Shown piece after piece: positions 43,423 to 54,174 of a DNA stretch of 64,000 bases. Origin of the DNA: Diplosphaera chodatii (lineage: Eukaryota > Chlorophyta > Trebouxiophyceae > Prasiolales > Stichococcaceae); the NCBI GenBank assembly GCA_032358165.1, contig JAALGY010000015.1, positions 1,798,001-1,862,000 of the forward strand. The letters run 5' to 3'. The position numbers were made by a program, and so were the translations under genes. The stretch's first letter is position 1. Every line of letters begins with the position of its first letter. Below the pieces are notes generated by a model, which worked only from the letters and a program-made list of their open reading frames with translations, was not told the origin of the DNA and searched no databases.

Positions 43423-46400
43423 TCACCGCCGCAGCCCAAAGTCGTTTTGGCCGTACTCTTCGGCGGAAGCAAAGTCATCTTCGCCACCTGCAAGGGGCTG
43501 GAAGTACGCCTCCTGTGCCTCGGACCCCGGCGATCGGCCTGCATGGGCGGTCACAGCATCGTCAGCTCGCTGCAGAGCAAGTTCGTCTGCGTGATCCGCA
43601 AGCTGCAGGCAGCAGCGACCTGAGGGATGACTACCGGACGACCAGCTGCAACACCGCGCACCTGAGAACCTCTCGCGACACCAGAGGATCAGCGAGCCAA
43701 TGACGCCCACAACAGCCTCAAAGGCTGGGCCGACGATCTCCTCGATCCTCGCCTTGGAGGAGTCTCCCGCGTACTGCAAACGAGAACATGCTCAGCCAAG
43801 TTGCAAGCATGCGTCCACAGGCATGGGGACGCCCTTCTGAGGTGCCGCATTAAAGTGAAAAGCACTACACCAGATACAGCTTGGGGGCATAGGTGCTGCA
43901 AACACTTCGTACCCGAGACCACCAGACGCCAAAGCCTATCGTCGCGATGCCCGCCAGTAACAGAAAGAGGAAGAAGCGCGCAACCCCAGAGTGGGCACCG
44001 CCCCCCTTTGGTAGGCCCCCTACATCAGCAGGTGTGTTGGTGTTGAACAACCAGCTCGACTTCAAGTTCTTCTTGGATTGCCTCTGCTGAGTGAAGCTAC
44101 GTTTGCGTGCTTCAGCACTCATAATGACAACAGGTGAGAAGCCTGCATCCCTGACCAGGCAGCGCCTCACCCTTGGGGACTCCAGCACCATTCGTGTCTG
44201 GAATCACTCGTTCAATGCCTTCGCACTGGTCCTCGTGAAGCAACCGTCTGTGCGTCGAGCTCTCGAAGTACTTCTTCTGCTGCACCAGCTGCAGATGTGG
44301 TGCACATGTAGCATCAGTGATTGGTTGCGTGGGACTGCTACCCTGGCGCGGCACCACAATGCATATGCAGGAAGCAGCATACCCGGCACTGGTTGAGCTC
44401 GACGTCTGGCAGCTTCTGGCACTCGTGCGTGCGGCTGCTGTACTCGTACCCAAACTCGCACTCCGTGTCAATCAGCGAGCATGGGCACGGCTTCGACTCT
44501 GTGTTCTGCGACATGCAAGCATGCAGTTTGGCTTGCAGTCGAGACAGCTGGCGGTGAGCAGTCTGGCAAATATGCTGTGCCTGAGCAGGACACAGCGCCA
44601 CTGGCCCGCACGTCATCGAAGTCGTAGCTGTTGAAGCACGCCGCCTCACGCTTGCGCCGCCTCATGGTGTAGTTCTGGCCCAGCAGGCACGTCTCCGGCC
44701 GCGGTGGGGACCACTCCTCGTACTCTGAGTCCTTGCACTCCTGCCATTTGACGCATCGCACTGGAGCTGAAGAACACATGGCAGAAAGTTTCACAGGGCA
44801 AGCACAATGGCAAGCACAATAGAGAGAGGCGTGTCTGTTGGATGACCTCAGCCGGGAGGCCCTTCATTCCAGTTGCCAGACGAAGCCCAGTTGTTGCTCT
44901 CGAAGATCATATACCTTCAGGTCGGGGCCCATCATGTCGGTGATGTCGATGGTGTAGGTTCGACCTGCCGCCGGCACCTTCGAGTGCGGGTCGTGCGTGC
45001 ACGTCGGGTGTGCGTCGCTCGCAATGCACGCCTGCCCGTGCACGATAAACGTGTCGCTGTCACCTGTCGGCTCCACCCTGCAGCAGATCAGCTATCGCTT
45101 TACTTAGCTGAGCAAAAACGGACAGTGCATGACCGCGATGTATTGACATAAGCGTGGCTTGCATACACTGACAATTGGACACGGTGACAGCCGCAGGGTG
45201 CACGGCAGCATGTGCCCACACCCATACACAAGATGAATGTGGGTCCCATGGACAGAGCTGGGCTGCATGTGCACCTGATGTTCTGGATGCTGATGGCCTC
45301 CGCCAGCTGCACCGTGTGCCAGCAGCCGCCGGTGTCCAGGCTGAAGTACACCTCCTCCGTTGGCGCCGTGGAGCCGTGCACCGCCATGATGATGATGCCG
45401 CCGTGGTCCCCCACCTGCAGCGTGCAAGTTGGACATTACAGAAGGCCCACAGCTGCAGCAGCTGGGTGGGGTGGTGCCTGGCATCTGAGACTCTAACAAT
45501 CAGTATGCTGCGCTCAAAGGGGCACCTCGTAGATGGCCGCCGAGGGCAGGACATCATTCCAGGTGATGCCACCATCTGGCGAGACCCAGGTGCAGGTGGT
45601 GTCCGCTGCCTCATCCAGGTACTCGCCTGCAGCCAGGTGCATCCGGCAATGCAACTGGCAGCAGCTTTGATGGTGACCCTTGGAAGCTTGGATGATGGGC
45701 ACACATTGCACTGAGCAAGCCAGGTCTCTTCACCTCTTCGTGACGGAGCAGCTACTGCACACACCTGTATTGCCAACTGCCATCACAACGCCTGGCGCCG
45801 ACTTGTGCGAGTAGAAGCTTGGCCGTGCATCTGCAATGAGGCGACCAGGAGGTCAGCAGTGCACACTTGGGTGACAGAACCGGATGGTACTCTATGAGGC
45901 ATCCAAGAAGGTCCTTCTCAGCCGCACACCTGCCCCGTAGTGCCACGAGGAGGGTCCATGAAGGTGCAGCTTGCAGTTGTCTGAAGGGCGACATGTTGAG
46001 CACTCGGGGTATGTCACATGCTCAGGCGCTGACAGCTCTTCCCAGTTCTCTCCGCCATTGAACGAGATCTGCAGAGGGGCAAGAAGCACGAGCTCAGAAC
46101 TTCTGCTTGCAGCGCAGAAAACACAATCACCTGCACATTTGCCCGCCCTGTATACTATTGCATTACTGTTATACTATTTGTTCACGAGCAGACAGCAGGC
46201 GCGCACCTTGGTCTGGACAAACTGGCTGTAGGCTCCCTTCGTCGGCAGCAGGCTAGGATCCTTGAAGATCTTGCCATCCAGCTGGTTTGCCAGGTACATG
46301 CCTGTTGGCCAGCCCACAGATATGTTGCCGGGCCCAGGGATGTGGATGACAAATCAGACCAGCGCAGAATCAGAAAACCGCAACTGCAGTGCGATCCAAA

Positions 46401-48549
46401 GCCAGCATGTGCTCGCCTGGCAAGCCCTCGACCCGCGCAAAGTCGGTCACGTAGCCGCGGCGGAAGTTGCGGCGCATGCCCAGCGAGTATATGGTGCTGT
46501 TGGGGCCAGGGTTGTAGATCACCGAGATGGGCGCCTTCGCCTGGAACTCGTCGGTCTCATCGTGGTCCACCTGTAGCGGTCAGCAGCGTCATGGCACCAA
46601 CACACTTTTCTGCACAGGGCTGACCATTGTTAGCATACCACGGATGAAGCACACCAACCATGCACCTAACAGCGTGCAAAACATGACTCACAATCACGAA
46701 GGCGCCATCTCCTCCATGCGTCTCGAACAGGTTGTAGCCCTTGTCCAGCCACTTGATGGGGATGCAGGCCTCCGAGAAGGACAGCCCCTCGTCTGCTGAC
46801 ACGAGCAGCGAGACGGTCCTGGCGCGGCCGCCGCCGCTGCTGCCGCCGCCCTTGCGCTTCGTGCCGTCAGGGTGCAGGGGGCAGTCCGACGGCGCGGCCA
46901 GGTAGATCTGGTCGTTGATGATCTGTCCAGCACATCTCTGAATAGGTCAAGAGGAGCCGATACGAGATACAGTTGATGGTCATTGGCCTCTCAAGCGCCT
47001 CAGCAGGACACCTCACACATGGCACGGTGCGGCGAAGCGACGCTCACCTCGAACTGGTTGCCGCAGGGCACGATGTTGCGCGGCCGGGTCTTGAAAAAGT
47101 CCGTAGACACCACAAAGTGCATGTCCTTGTCCCATCCCGGGTAGGGCCCCTTCATTTTGGCCGTACTCTCGTACACCGTCGCCAAAATGGTCTGGTCAGG
47201 GAACGGGTCCTCCTGCAGACATGCCACCAGAGCTGATGATTCAGGGCACCTGAGCAGCAGATTCGGCAATGTGTCGAGTGCATGTTGCGACAGGTCGATT
47301 GGCATAATCTGAGGGCGCACCCTGCGTCGCTTGAGGCTGGCGCCCCACTCAAAGTCCCAGAAGGACGCAAGCACGCCATTCGACTCCGCCGTCAGGTTCT
47401 TCCAGGACCGCGCAAAGTCCTGAGACAGGAACAGGTCGAAGGCGCACCACTTGCTGATTGCCGAGTCATCCTGCATGGGGCCACATGAGCGTGACACACA
47501 GGGGCGTCAAGGGCTTTGACAGGCGCAAAGGTGTTGCTACGTCATACTCAGGTCTGCAGCATGTCCCGACGAACCTTCAGGCACTCGTTGCGCCGCACTC
47601 TCGCGAGCACCCAGTCTGGGTGCGTGGGGTGAATCTTGATCTCACTGCACCGCAAAACATGTCCTACTTGCTTCACCGCATGACAGCTGCCGGTGCTCAA
47701 TCCCGGACTTTAAAACAGGACTGCTGTGCAGGGCACCGCCCAGAAAGTCACACCTGCCATAGCCAAGCGTGCCGCCGGGAGTGTCCACCGCGGCGTACGT
47801 CTTGCCGTAGTCCTCGCTGATCCAGTGTATGTGGCCGGGGCCCTGAAACAGGATGTGCCCCGGGTGCTCCTTCAGAAAGTGCATGTCAACGACGCCGACA
47901 AGCGCGTGCTTTCTGTCGTCCTCATCCAGGGCATCTGCATGCAGCCATCCAATACCTTCAGCCGCACAGGTGACACCAGTGAGCATCATGCAAAGATGAG
48001 CTCGAAAGCCTGTGCAACGCTGCTGGACATTGCGTGCTTGCCTGTCATCTCGTTGGTCCTGTCATCCCAGGTGTCCGCCTTGCCATAATAGTCGCTGCGG
48101 TACAGGCGGCCGCCCACCAGCCCATCGGCACCCCGCGTCAGCGCAAACACAAACTGCACAGCAGTCGGTTGCAACGTCGTCAGAACCCCTGAGGCAGGAC
48201 ATGATAGGCCCACAATGCACCGGACTACCACCGGAGGAGCTGATAGACGGCACACAGGGTGCACCTTGTCAATATCTGCATCCTTGCCCGCCCAGCGGAC
48301 ATTGACGGGCGGCGTCGCCATCTCCTGCGGCTTCAGCTTGCCCTCTACCGGGTACACCTTGGTACCTCTGCACTGTTTTGGCTGCTGCACCGCGTCTCGC
48401 ACCGCGCCCAGCAGGCCTGCTGCCTTTGCTTTGGAGTGCTGCTCATCACAGTCGTGCCCCTTGCACGTCGAGCTGCCATGCTGCACCGCTGTCAGCAGCA
48501 GCAGGCTGCACAGCAGCGCAGCTGCCGTCCACGACCCGTGCTTCTGCAT
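43423..48549 (-). CDS. VPS10-domain (sortilin-like) sorting receptor
   Basis: A type I membrane receptor that sorts cargo from Golgi to vacuole/endosome. The ATG at 48549 starts MQKHGSWTAAALLCSLLLLT, a clear signal peptide. A VPS10 beta-propeller follows: QPTAVQFVFALTRGADGLVG with GGRLYRSDYYGKADTW, HPGHILFQGPGHIHWISEDY, then KTHP-like HPTHPDWVLARVRRNECL, CAFDLFLSQDFARSWKNLTA, QTILATVYESTAKMKGPYPG and FVVSTDFFKTRPRNIVPCGN. Further blocks are IYNPGPNSTIYSLGMRRNFR, ISFNGGENWEELSAPEH, GIIIMAVHGSTAPTEEVYFS and LDTGGCWHTVQLAEAI. The Cys-rich 10CC module includes ECKDSEYEEWSPPRPETCLL and NYTMRRRKREAACFNSYDFD. A transmembrane helix (FFLFLLLAGIATIGFGVWW) precedes a cytosolic tail with acidic and Tyr residues (EEYGQNDFGLRR). 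At least a dozen introns. Confidence 0.9.
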
Positions 48550-48905
48550 GAGCCACAGCCCACTACCGCTGCACCTCCCTGCCAAGCATGGATGGAGTTC
48601 AGGTCACCTTGCGGTTAGGCGCAAGGACTGGTAAAGACGGCACGACAGCTACAATCCTGCTTTGAGTCCTTTGCAGACGTTGGGGCGGTTGCTTGCAACG
48701 CCGAAGTACCCGGCATGCCAGCTCCACCTCTGAGAAGCTGCTCCAACGGGGGAGAATGCTGTCCCCACCCTTGCACCTTGCAAAGTCTGGCAAACTGATG
48801 TGCACCTCCTCGGCACTCTTATGAAACGGCAGTGATACCTTCCCAAGTGGTCATAGATGGTGTTTGCTTGAGGTGTGGCGGCACGCACACTCGCAGCTTG
48901 CTTCC
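48550..48905. promoter_or_regulatory. Shared upstream region, VPS10 receptor (-) and organellar bL25 (+)
   Basis: 356 bp lie between divergent start codons. Both promoters and 5' UTRs must fit here. No TATA-like string stands out. Confidence 0.4.
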
Positions 48906-50321
48906 ATGCTGGCGGCATTGCGGCGTGCACGCGCCCTGCATGCATGCTGCACCCTTGCAGAACCGATCCCAGCCCTGTGCAGACAGTTTGCACAGACTGC
49001 TGCAGTGGAGGTACAACCGCCGGGTGGGGACGCTGCTGCAGATGGCACCAACGAAGCGCCCAAGCGCATGTGCCGCCAGTAGTTGGATCCTGTGCTGTCA
49101 TTCCTTCCAGGCATTCTCACTGTTTTGCCGACTTCATGCAGAGACAACAGCCGACATCCTTCTAGACACCGACTCCGAGACTGGTACCACAGTCGCAGCA
49201 GTGCTGCGTCATGGATCTGGCTCCACAGCGGCCGAGCGGATGCGCAGGGTAGGGTGAAGTTTGAAGGCAGCAGTGACGGTCTGAAGGGCAGCAAACAGCA
49301 AGCTGAGCCAAGACAGCATACCCTCTCGTGATGATGCAGGCCGGGCAGACGCCAGCCATATTGTTTTCTTTGCCGGGCAACAAATCGCAGCTGTTGGCGG
49401 TGGACTCCAGGGAGATCACACGGCTGGTGCGCATCGTGACTGAAAATGCTGTCAGGGTGCCTGGGACTGCTGGTATGACGCACCTGGCCGAAGAAAAGGG
49501 ATTGTGTGTTGTCAGTTTTGGCTGTTTTGCTGCAGATCAAGCAGCATGGGCGGCAGTCATTCCTGTGCCAAGTGCTGAATGTGACGGTTGAGGGCGACCA
49601 GCAGCAGTCGTACAGAGTTGTGGTGCGAAGATGCGGTGCTGTGAGCTGCGAGTGATGCATGCCCTTCTGCTGATATGCTGTCGATGCGCATTCTGAGGCA
49701 AGCGTCACACATGCTCGCTGCTGGCTGCAGCCTCGGCTGCTTCACATGAATGCGGCCACAGATGCGGTCGAGAACGTGACCTTCATGCACATGCCCATGG
49801 AGCGACGGGCAGTGTTTGACGTCCCCATCACGGTGGGAGGTTGACCATGATATTGACCCAGAGACCTGCAGGCTCGAGTAGCAAGACCAGCTGCAAAGGC
49901 GCAACTGTTTGTGGGCAAAGCATCCTTGGCAGGCAGTCAATGCGCAGTGCTGCAGGTCACGGGAGAGGATGTGTCACCAGGCATAAAGCGGGGCGGCTGG
50001 GTCAACGTGGTGCAGCGCACCGTCTCGGTGTCCTGCCCTGGAGACGCCGTGCTGCCCAGCATCGAGGTCTGGCAATGTGCCGGCTGATCGTGCATGCGCA
50101 CAACAACATGCTGACAATACCGTATGTGCAATGTTGCTGTCATCCATGACGACATGTTTACACTGCTGCTTGCCGTGCAGATCGATGTGTCGGGCATGGA
50201 TTTGAGTGACAAGCTGACGTTGGGGGCGCTTGCAGCGCGGCTGCCGGCTGGCACGCACACGCTGCTGGCAAAGGACATGCGCCACCCGGTGGTGAGGATC
50301 GGGGGCAGAGGCAACCGCTGA
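48906..50321 (+). CDS. Organellar ribosomal protein bL25 (probably mitochondrial)
   Basis: bL25/TL5-type 5S-rRNA-binding ribosomal protein. The ATG at 48906 starts MLAALRRARALHACCTLAEP, basic, Ala/Leu-rich and free of acids, a plausible mitochondrial presequence (a plastid is possible). The 5S-binding N-domain includes TAAERMRR joined to AGQTPAILFSLPGNKSQLLA and VDSREITRLVRIV. The C-terminal beta domain reads ENVTFMHMPMERRAVFDVPI, then TGEDVSPGIKRGGWVNVVQR, TVSVSCPGDAVLPSIE joined to IDVSGMDLSDKLTLGALAAR, and ends HTLLAKDMRHPVVRIGGR. The V-E-N-V-T-F, EDVSPG(x)KRGG, and C-P-x-D/G-x-x-x-P-x-I-E blocks are family hallmarks. Exon borders at the 5' end were partly checked. Convergent with the methyltransferase gene. 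Confidence 0.82.
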
Positions 50322-50462
50322 CCATTGTCTGCAGCTTGTCGGCAGAGAGACATCAACACTCAAACTAGCATTGTTCATCCCTCAGAAGTTGTCTCAGGCT
50401 CGCTATCGCTGGCTGATGCTATGCCTCATGGTACTCCGCTGCACACCTCACCTCCAGATGCA

Positions 50463-52146
50463 TCACTGTGGCTTTACAGCCACGACTGTCTTGTGGCGCG
50501 GCGAATTGGATGCTACTCGAGGCGGCAGGAACCCAGCTGCTGCCACTGCCTTGTCCATGTCAAGTCCCACGTACTCCATGAGCCATGGTTCTGTGGCCTT
50601 GAAGGCGACGAAGGCTGCCGGGTTGCCAAAGATGCGCTGCCAGATGGGCGAAGCCGGGTCCATCTGCAGCAGCAGGCACATCAAGAGCATCAACTAGCCA
50701 GCAGACATGCACACAGACACCTGCAAGTGTCACACCGGTGGTGAAGCCACCCTGAGGCTGGTCAGCTCGTGTGGGGTGGTGCAGTGGAACCACGCGTCGA
50801 ATGCACATCTGATGCATCACCTCCATGATGGCGAGGGCGCCGCCCGGACGCAGCAGCCTGTATGCCTCGCGAAACATATTTGCCGTCACGTCTGCTGGCA
50901 GCTCGTGTGCAACCAGGCACAGCGTCACCAGATCCGTTGACTCGGCAGGCAGCCCGGTCGCCTCTGCATTGGCGTGCCGGAACTGCAGCGGTTTTGTGCC
51001 GTGCTGGTTGTCCTGGGCCAGCAAGAGCGGAGCCATCTGCTGACGGTGTCTGGACAGCATCATGACACTATATTCTGTTTAGCAAAGGCATGTCTGCAGA
51101 GGCACAGGCATCAGCCCGACAGTTCGAGAACGCTTCGCACCGCCCGCAGCTGCAGGTGCCGCGCCACGGCAACCATGTGCGGGCTGAGGTCACACCCCGT
51201 GACCTGGGCGCCGGGGAACGCCCGCCTGACATGCACCGAGCTCAACCCCGTCGCGCAGCCGAGGTCCACGGCATCATGTACCTCCCTCGCGCCGGCCTGC
51301 ACATGCCAAGGCTGCTCAGCCTTCCGGCGATGTAATACTCTGCTGACCAGCTCCAGCGCAGCAACTGTCCGCGGGCACTGCAACAACGCAGTACCTCTGC
51401 CATGAAGCGCTTTGCGATGTCCATGAAGGCTGCTCTGAACTTGTCGTCACCCTGCGGATCGGGCTGGTCGTCCAGCACGCTGCAGTGCACCGACCTGGAC
51501 GCCACCTCAAACTCCATTGCGGCCTCCCAGCACAGGTTGCCTGCACAGGGCAAGTACCGGTTTGTTTCACGTGCCAGATGGTGATGCATCTTGGCGTCAT
51601 GCGCATGCCGTTGAGCATTCGGCGGAACTGCGCACCCATGTCGTAGGCGTGAAACGGCTGCGTGTAATAGGCGGGCAATGCGACGTCAGGATCCGTCGCG
51701 GCCGCCAGCAGAGCATCCCAGTCTGCCTCTGTCTGCAGCCGCTGGACCTCGCCCTCAAAGTCCAGCCCGATCGCCTTGCTGCGATCCACGATCCTCTGCC
51801 TCGCCTGCACAGTGCCCAGCATGTTTCTACAGGTCGAGACACGTCAGAGAAATGCTGGCTGGACGTCATTATCACTGTAGACAACCACACAGCCGCAGTC
51901 ACTTGCAACCATGCCCACCGCTGCCGAAGCCCAAGCAAAGATGGGCTTGACGCTGAACAGAAGCTCCACCGCCTTCACTAGCACCATGTTCTTCGGCTGA
52001 AGGCTCTCTGCTGCTGGCACTGCGGCCTGCGCTGCGCAGCGTGGCGGTGCAATGTGTGCATGGCGCGCAGTCGCACTTGGATGGTGGTGCATACCAAATT
52101 CGCTGAAAGCTCGAGTACTGGGGACCTGCCTGTCCAGTAGCTTCAT
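50463..52146 (-). CDS. Class I SAM-dependent methyltransferase, plastid-type
   Basis: Rossmann-fold AdoMet methyltransferase of unknown substrate, similar in motifs to plastid proteins of plants. The ATG at 52146 starts MKLLDRQVPSTRAFSEFGMH and continues with His/Ala/Ser/Arg-rich sequence, suggesting a transit peptide. A lineage-specific N-domain includes RQRIVDRSKAIGLDFEGEVQ, ALPAYYTQPFHAYD joined over an intron to GNLCWEAAMEFEVASRSVHC, then DKFRAAFMDIAKRFMAEV. The catalytic core follows: motif I DAVDLGCATGLSSVHVRRAF with the glycine-rich AdoMet loop, GAQVTGCDLSPHMVAVARH, HANAEATGLPAESTDLVTLC and FREAYRLLRPGGALAIMEV. The C-terminus includes EPWLMEYVGLDMDKAVAAAG and ends HKTVVAVKPQ. Borders between later exons are approximate. 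An alternative start at the next in-frame ATG (MHHHPSATAR) is possible. Confidence 0.85.
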
Positions 52147-52801
52147 GTTTCGTTCTGCGATGCAGAGCGCTTGGTGCTGCTAGGTGCTGGCCGTTGTGCA
52201 CCTGCTGAATGCAGTGCCAAGCTTCAGCACAAGACCGAGAGCCAAACTCACGTGTGCAATCACGACAACTGCAAGGATGGACCTAGACCGTCTGACTTGA
52301 CACGTGCACCGTTGTCCGTGCTGCAAAATGTAAACGTCTCTGATGGTCATGACTTGACATGCACAGATGAATTTCCACCACATGATGCTACAGGGCAAGA
52401 GGGAGCGTTTTCGCATCATCGCAGATCGAGCAGAAGTGGGCTGTGATCCTGGATTCCTTATGCTGCCCGACCGTGTGCAGGATCCGTCAATGTGCACACC
52501 CTGGTCCGCTCGCTGCCGTCCGAAAACAATGTTGCCTCACGCTGTCGGGACGCATGTTCTGCCCTAACTGCATGCAATACTACTCAGACTCGACATGAGC
52601 GATGTGTGCTTCCACTCAGCACCATCTTCACTGAGCGACCGCTCCTGGACCTCTATCTTGCCGGAGGCCCACACCGCTACGACGGTCTGACTGCGGGTGC
52701 CATAAAGCAGGCCATTGCGCTGCTTGAGCGGCACAAATATGGAGCTGCACTGCAGGTCTATATCCCAGTCGACTCCTGCAGACAGCCCGGGGAGGCGTCA
52801 T

Positions 52802-53848
52802 TCAGGCTGTATCATGGCACGCATTCCTACGCAGCTTCTCCCAAAAGCAGGACACAGTGCTGCCTTCTGACCTCATGTCAAGGCTGCTGCCAGGCACAGA
52901 GCCACACGTCAGAAGCAGGTAGCTAGTAAAGCACCTGTCCGCGGCACGTCTGCATCTGCTGGCCGCTGGTCGTTGCCCAGGACGGCGAAGATGTCGTCCC
53001 ATGGCAGCTGCTCGTCTGCCAGATCTGCACGCTGCAGTGCCTGCTGCAGCATCTGTTCGCCAGCCTGCACCTGCACGTTGTGGATGTGCTTGTGATGCGT
53101 TCTGCCAGCTACATCGATGTTGTGCACAGCCTGCCGTGCCGCTGAGCTCAATTCATGAGTCATGAACGCCAATCATTAGTGTGTCAGTGCCCAACCTTTG
53201 GCCAGCTGGCAGCGCCCAGCTTGCCGTTGCTGATGCCATGCAGCCCCGGACCCAGCTGCTGAATACTGTTGTCTACCCGGTTGGACACTTGCACAGCCGA
53301 CGGACCAGAGAGGTCGCCGACAAGCAAATTGAATCCATTGTATTTCTGCACTTGGAGCAGTATGTCAGTTTGCACTCCAATGAGCTTGCACAGGCACCGA
53401 GTCTCTCATGTGGCGGCACAAGGCCTTGTGTGTTTGCCTGCAGATCCAAGTCGGCGCAAAAGTTGTCGGGCGACTTATTGCCGTCCAGAAAGGCTGTGGG
53501 CAGGGCGCCACGACTGAGCGCATCGCGCACGCTGTCGAAATTTTGCTGCGGCACATTGCAAGACAGTCTGACCATGTCAACCATCCCAGATTCAGCTGAT
53601 AACGGTACATGCAACTGAGAACAGGCAGGGCACCCAACCTCGCGGAAGTTTGTGACAAATGCGAAGCGGCCGCTGCGGGTCAGCCCCAGCCAGGTGCCGT
53701 GGTTCACGCAGTCCCGGCCGCCAATGATGTCGGTGTCATCCCAGATGTGTAGCGGCTTGGTAGGGCGCTCAAGGAACTCGTCGCGGTTGAACGCTAGGAG
53801 CAGCAACAGCTGCGGGTGGGCATTCAGCCAGAAGAAGGCGCAGCACAT
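52802..53848 (-). CDS. TANGO2: TANGO2-like NRDE-family protein
   Basis: TANGO2 (transport and Golgi organisation 2) proteins have a conserved Cys at position 2 and an NRDE motif; they have been linked to Golgi organisation and lipid/haem handling. The ATG at 53848 starts MCCAFFWLNAHPQLLLLLAF, followed by NRDEFLERPTKPLHIWDDTD and IIGGRDCVNHGTWLGLTRSG, with the family's RDxxxxGTWLG block. Later exons give RFAFVTNFRE, SRGALPTAFLDGNKSPDNFC, VQVSNRVDNSIQQLGPGLHG with ISNGKL, and EQLPWDDIFAVLGNDQRPAD. A final exon (SEGSTVSCFWEKLRRN) resembles the typical GTRSST end; its join is not certain, and a stop at 52909 in the previous frame is the alternative. Head-to-head with the zinc-finger gene. Confidence 0.87.
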
Positions 53849-54174
53849 GCCCCTCGCCGATGGATGTACTCGGAGCACGAGTGTGAGTCACTGGGGGTGA
53901 GGCTTCATCGTAAGAACATGGGGAGCTGAATACTTTCAACAGCACTGCACAAGATGCATCCTGCAAATCTGCATGCAGACGCGATCATCATGCCTTGAGC
54001 TGGCAGCATCTGGCTTCTTGGTAGCTCCCTCATACTTAGCCAAGGTGCAACCGACGGTCTTGTATGTTGGCAACGTGTGCTTCATCTATGAGGCATCAGC
54101 AGCGCATGCGGACCAGCTGTGGCAGTGTGGGTCATACATCTTGAGGCATGTGTTGATCCAAATTTCGAAACGCG
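53849..54174. promoter_or_regulatory. Shared upstream region, TANGO2 (-) and Rad18-type zinc-finger gene (+)
   Basis: 326 bp lie between divergent start codons. No TATA-like element or extra ORF of note was found. Confidence 0.4.
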
